The translations under genes and the position numbers were made by a program. The notes below the pieces were generated by a model, which saw only the letters and a program-made list of their open reading frames with translations, was not told the DNA's origin and ran no database searches. 64,000 bases of DNA, taken from Rossellomorea aquimaris (lineage in GTDB: Bacteria; Bacillota; Bacilli; Bacillales; Bacillaceae_B). Where the stretch lies: contig NZ_JAIVAT010000009.1 of assembly GCF_020172085.1 (NCBI RefSeq), forward strand, positions 1 through 64,000. Direction: 5' to 3'. Shown here piece after piece: positions 62,250-64,000 of the stretch (within the stretch, counting starts at the first letter, position 1; each line of letters begins with the position of its first letter).

Positions 62250-63352
62250 AATTACGTTTCTTATTTATTTCAATCCTGATCTCTTCTATGCTCCTGACAG
62301 GATGTGTGGAAAGAGAAATCCTGGATGACTTATATATTGAAACAGCGAAAGCTTTCGATTACGAAGGAGAGGATAAGATAAGGGGCACTTCCCTTTTCCC
62401 AATCTATTTAGCCGATAAGTCTATTCAGAATGGGACCCTTTCTGCAGAGGCCTCCTCTACCCGTGAAGTATTGGAAAAACTGGAAAGAAGATCACAACAG
62501 CCCTTGGTACGCGGCGGCCTGGACATCGTGTTGATTGGGGAAGAGTTAGCAAGGAAAGGGATCATCGATATCGGGGATTCCCTTCAAAGAGACGCCAGTG
62601 TCGGAGCTCGTCTCTATTTAACCGTCACAGAGGGAGAAGCAGGGGAACTCATCAAAGGGAATTATGGATTAAGGGGGAACGGTACATACCTCTACAATCT
62701 GATTAACCATAACATTAACCGGAGAGAATTACCCGCGACCAACCTTCATATGTTCGTATTTGATTATTTTCAAGAAGGACAGACACCGTATCTCCCAGTT
62801 TTAAAGCAAATCTCCAAAGAAAGTGTCACTATTACAGGGGTTGCTTTATTTGATAAAGATAAAATGGTAAAGAAGATCCCTGCTAAAGATATGTTTTACT
62901 TTAAACTGCTGGTGGATAAGTACGCAGAAGGCAGTCACGTCATTAAAATGGGGAAAGAAAGAAACAGCGGCCATATTGAAAAGTCCGTTGAGGCTTCTGT
63001 CACGAGTCTTAAATCCAAGAGTAAAATTATCGTCAAACATAATACCGACCCTGTCGAAGTGTCTATCCAAATAAAATTAAAGGGAATTATCCGGGAATAT
63101 ACAGGTAAAAAATTGACTCCCGACAAAGTGAGTGAAGTAGAAAAACAAATGAAAAAAGATATTGAAAAAAACTGCCTGAAGATGCTGAAGCAATTCCAGG
63201 AGTTAGGGATTGATCCTGTAGGCATCGGACAAAACCAAAAGCATGGTATACGTGGTTTCGATTTTAAAGAATGGGAAGACAGTATCTATCCGCAAGTGAA
63301 ATTCAACGTGAATGCAAAGGTTCAGATTTTAGAAGCAGGTACGGTGGAATAA
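62246..63352 (+). CDS. Ger(x)C family germination lipoprotein
   Basis: A 368-residue lipoprotein: signal peptide with lipobox LLTGC (cysteine at about residue 20), followed directly by VEREILDDLYIETAKAFDYE, the conserved Ger(x)C N-terminus. Three-domain architecture continues to the C-terminal FKEWEDSIYPQVKFNVNAKV. It anchors on the outer face of the spore inner membrane as the C subunit of the receptor. Last gene of the operon. Confidence 0.93.
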   Translation: MKLRFLFISILISSMLLTGCVEREILDDLYIETAKAFDYEGEDKIRGTSLFPIYLADKSIQNGTLSAEASSTREVLEKLERRSQQPLVRGGLDIVLIGEELARKGIIDIGDSLQRDASVGARLYLTVTEGEAGELIKGNYGLRGNGTYLYNLINHNINRRELPATNLHMFVFDYFQEGQTPYLPVLKQISKESVTITGVALFDKDKMVKKIPAKDMFYFKLLVDKYAEGSHVIKMGKERNSGHIEKSVEASVTSLKSKSKIIVKHNTDPVEVSIQIKLKGIIREYTGKKLTPDKVSEVEKQMKKDIEKNCLKMLKQFQELGIDPVGIGQNQKHGIRGFDFKEWEDSIYPQVKFNVNAKVQILEAGTVE

Positions 63353-63361
63353 TGTAACTTA

Positions 63362-63393
63362 AAAAGGCTCCCTTCTCACGAAGGGAGCCTTCC
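63362..63393. terminator. Bidirectional terminator after the germination operon
   Basis: AAGGCTCCCTTC (63364-63375) pairs with GAAGGGAGCCTT (63380-63391), a perfect 12-bp stem; A-rich on the left and serving both strands. Confidence 0.8.
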
Positions 63394-63397
63394 GCTA

Positions 63398-64000
63398 TTA
63401 CGCCATGGTGATGACTCGTCCATTTTCTGCACTTTCTTTACATGCTTCAATTAATTTTATGACTTGTAAAGCGTCTTCAGGGCCTACGGGAAGAGGTTTA
63501 TCTTCTCTTAGAGCTCCATATACACCCAGATAATATTGAGTGTAATCCCCTTTTTCAGATGGAATGACTTCAGATGTCACATCGTCACCCGAAATGGTTG
63601 TCAGGACGCCCCAGTTTTCTTCGTCTTCCATTCCCCACTCTTCAGATAGAGGATTTTTCCCGGCCTTCAAATCATCTTCCTGACGATCCATTCCATGCTT
63701 CACGTAGCTTCCCTTTCGTCCATGAACCTGATAACGCGGTCCTGGATCGAGGACGATCGAGCGTGAGTACAGCTGTACTCTCAATACGTCATATCCAAGA
63801 GTGATAAGGAAGTAATCTTCCGCTTTATCAGGATTTCGTTGAGGAAAGACATCCGCCTGTACCCAATGTGGTTTCCCAAACAACGTAAGGGCCTGATCCA
63901 GGAGATGGGATCCCAAATCATACAACACACCAGCCCCCTCGATCTTATTCTCTTTCCAACGGTCCTTAATGGCAGGTCGAAAACGGTCAAAATGAGCTTC
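63398..64000 (-). CDS. Gfo/Idh/MocA-family oxidoreductase, C-terminal part
   Basis: 201 codons remain open to the window edge; the N-terminal NAD(P)-binding domain lies beyond it. EAHFDRFRP then GVLYDLGSHLLDQAL marks the substrate-binding domain, with the DLGSHxxDQ His motif of inositol and sugar dehydrogenases, and VGPEDALQVIKLIEA closes the protein. It resembles YvaA/IolW-type scyllo-inositol dehydrogenases; substrate uncertain. Confidence 0.88.
   Translation of the reverse strand, partial: EAHFDRFRPAIKDRWKENKIEGAGVLYDLGSHLLDQALTLFGKPHWVQADVFPQRNPDKAEDYFLITLGYDVLRVQLYSRSIVLDPGPRYQVHGRKGSYVKHGMDRQEDDLKAGKNPLSEEWGMEDEENWGVLTTISGDDVTSEVIPSEKGDYTQYYLGVYGALREDKPLPVGPEDALQVIKLIEACKESAENGRVITMA

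Overview
The window looks like a chromosomal segment of a spore-forming Bacillaceae bacterium. Gene content and order track the Bacillus subtilis yumC–yut–yun–suf/yur–yus–gerA stretch with many insertions and losses. Sporulation and germination genes (yutH, yutC, yunB, yusN-type coat proteins, a GerA-type operon, sda) make this an endospore former. Moderate GC, Na+-coupled transporters and the repeat content would suit a halotolerant Bacillus/Rossellomorea-like organism; that genus guess is inference. I see no rRNA, tRNA, CRISPR array, transposase, integrase or phage gene.

Layout. 1–5.9 kb: ferredoxin-NADP reductase yumC, a PaiB-like protein, an SDR-like oxidoreductase, A-type Fe-S carrier yutM, yuzB and NADH dehydrogenase-like yutJ. 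5.9–18.4 kb: a cytochrome P450, yuzD/yutI, a hydroxyacid dehydrogenase, yutH, yutG, a short sda-like gene facing an XRE regulator, yutF, yutE, yutD, yutC, lipA and yunA. 18.4–24.2 kb: a MetP/MetS transporter pair, a lysine-riboswitch-controlled NhaC-type transporter (lysW), yunB and an HD-GYP protein. 24.6–34.9 kb: the yunFEDC cluster, the sufCDSUB Fe-S assembly operon and yurZ. 34.9–47.4 kb: SAM-riboswitch-controlled metNIQ, yusD–yusI with gcvH, an SDR/ArsR pair, and the fadN-fadA-fadE beta-oxidation operon with a FadR-type operator. 47.7–59.5 kb: yuzL, membrane proteins and transporters (one with a premature stop), fadM, coat proteins, and a Fur-controlled siderophore-uptake locus. 59.6–64 kb: a gerA-type germinant receptor operon and a truncated Gfo/Idh/MocA oxidoreductase.

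Functional links. SUF, SufU, YutI and YutM supply Fe-S clusters; LipA consumes them to make lipoyl groups, and GcvH is a lipoyl carrier. Siderophore uptake and a FhuF-like reductase supply iron. Two riboswitches (lysine, SAM) and three recognisable operators (Fur, FadR, a probable ArsR site) give direct regulatory readouts.

Most unusual content is intergenic. (1) Four arrays of short motifs repeat every 20–21 bp, two helical turns; each array has its own core but most units begin TTTAT on one strand. (2) A long hairpin repeat is present in three copies whose arms differ in sequence yet stay complementary, and one copy sits inside a second repeat type. (3) GGGACGGACC hairpins recur as terminators. 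Other items: sda with no canonical start codon, an in-frame TAG near the end of a bile-acid-symporter-family gene, and a terminator whose 3' arm contains the yunB ribosome binding site.
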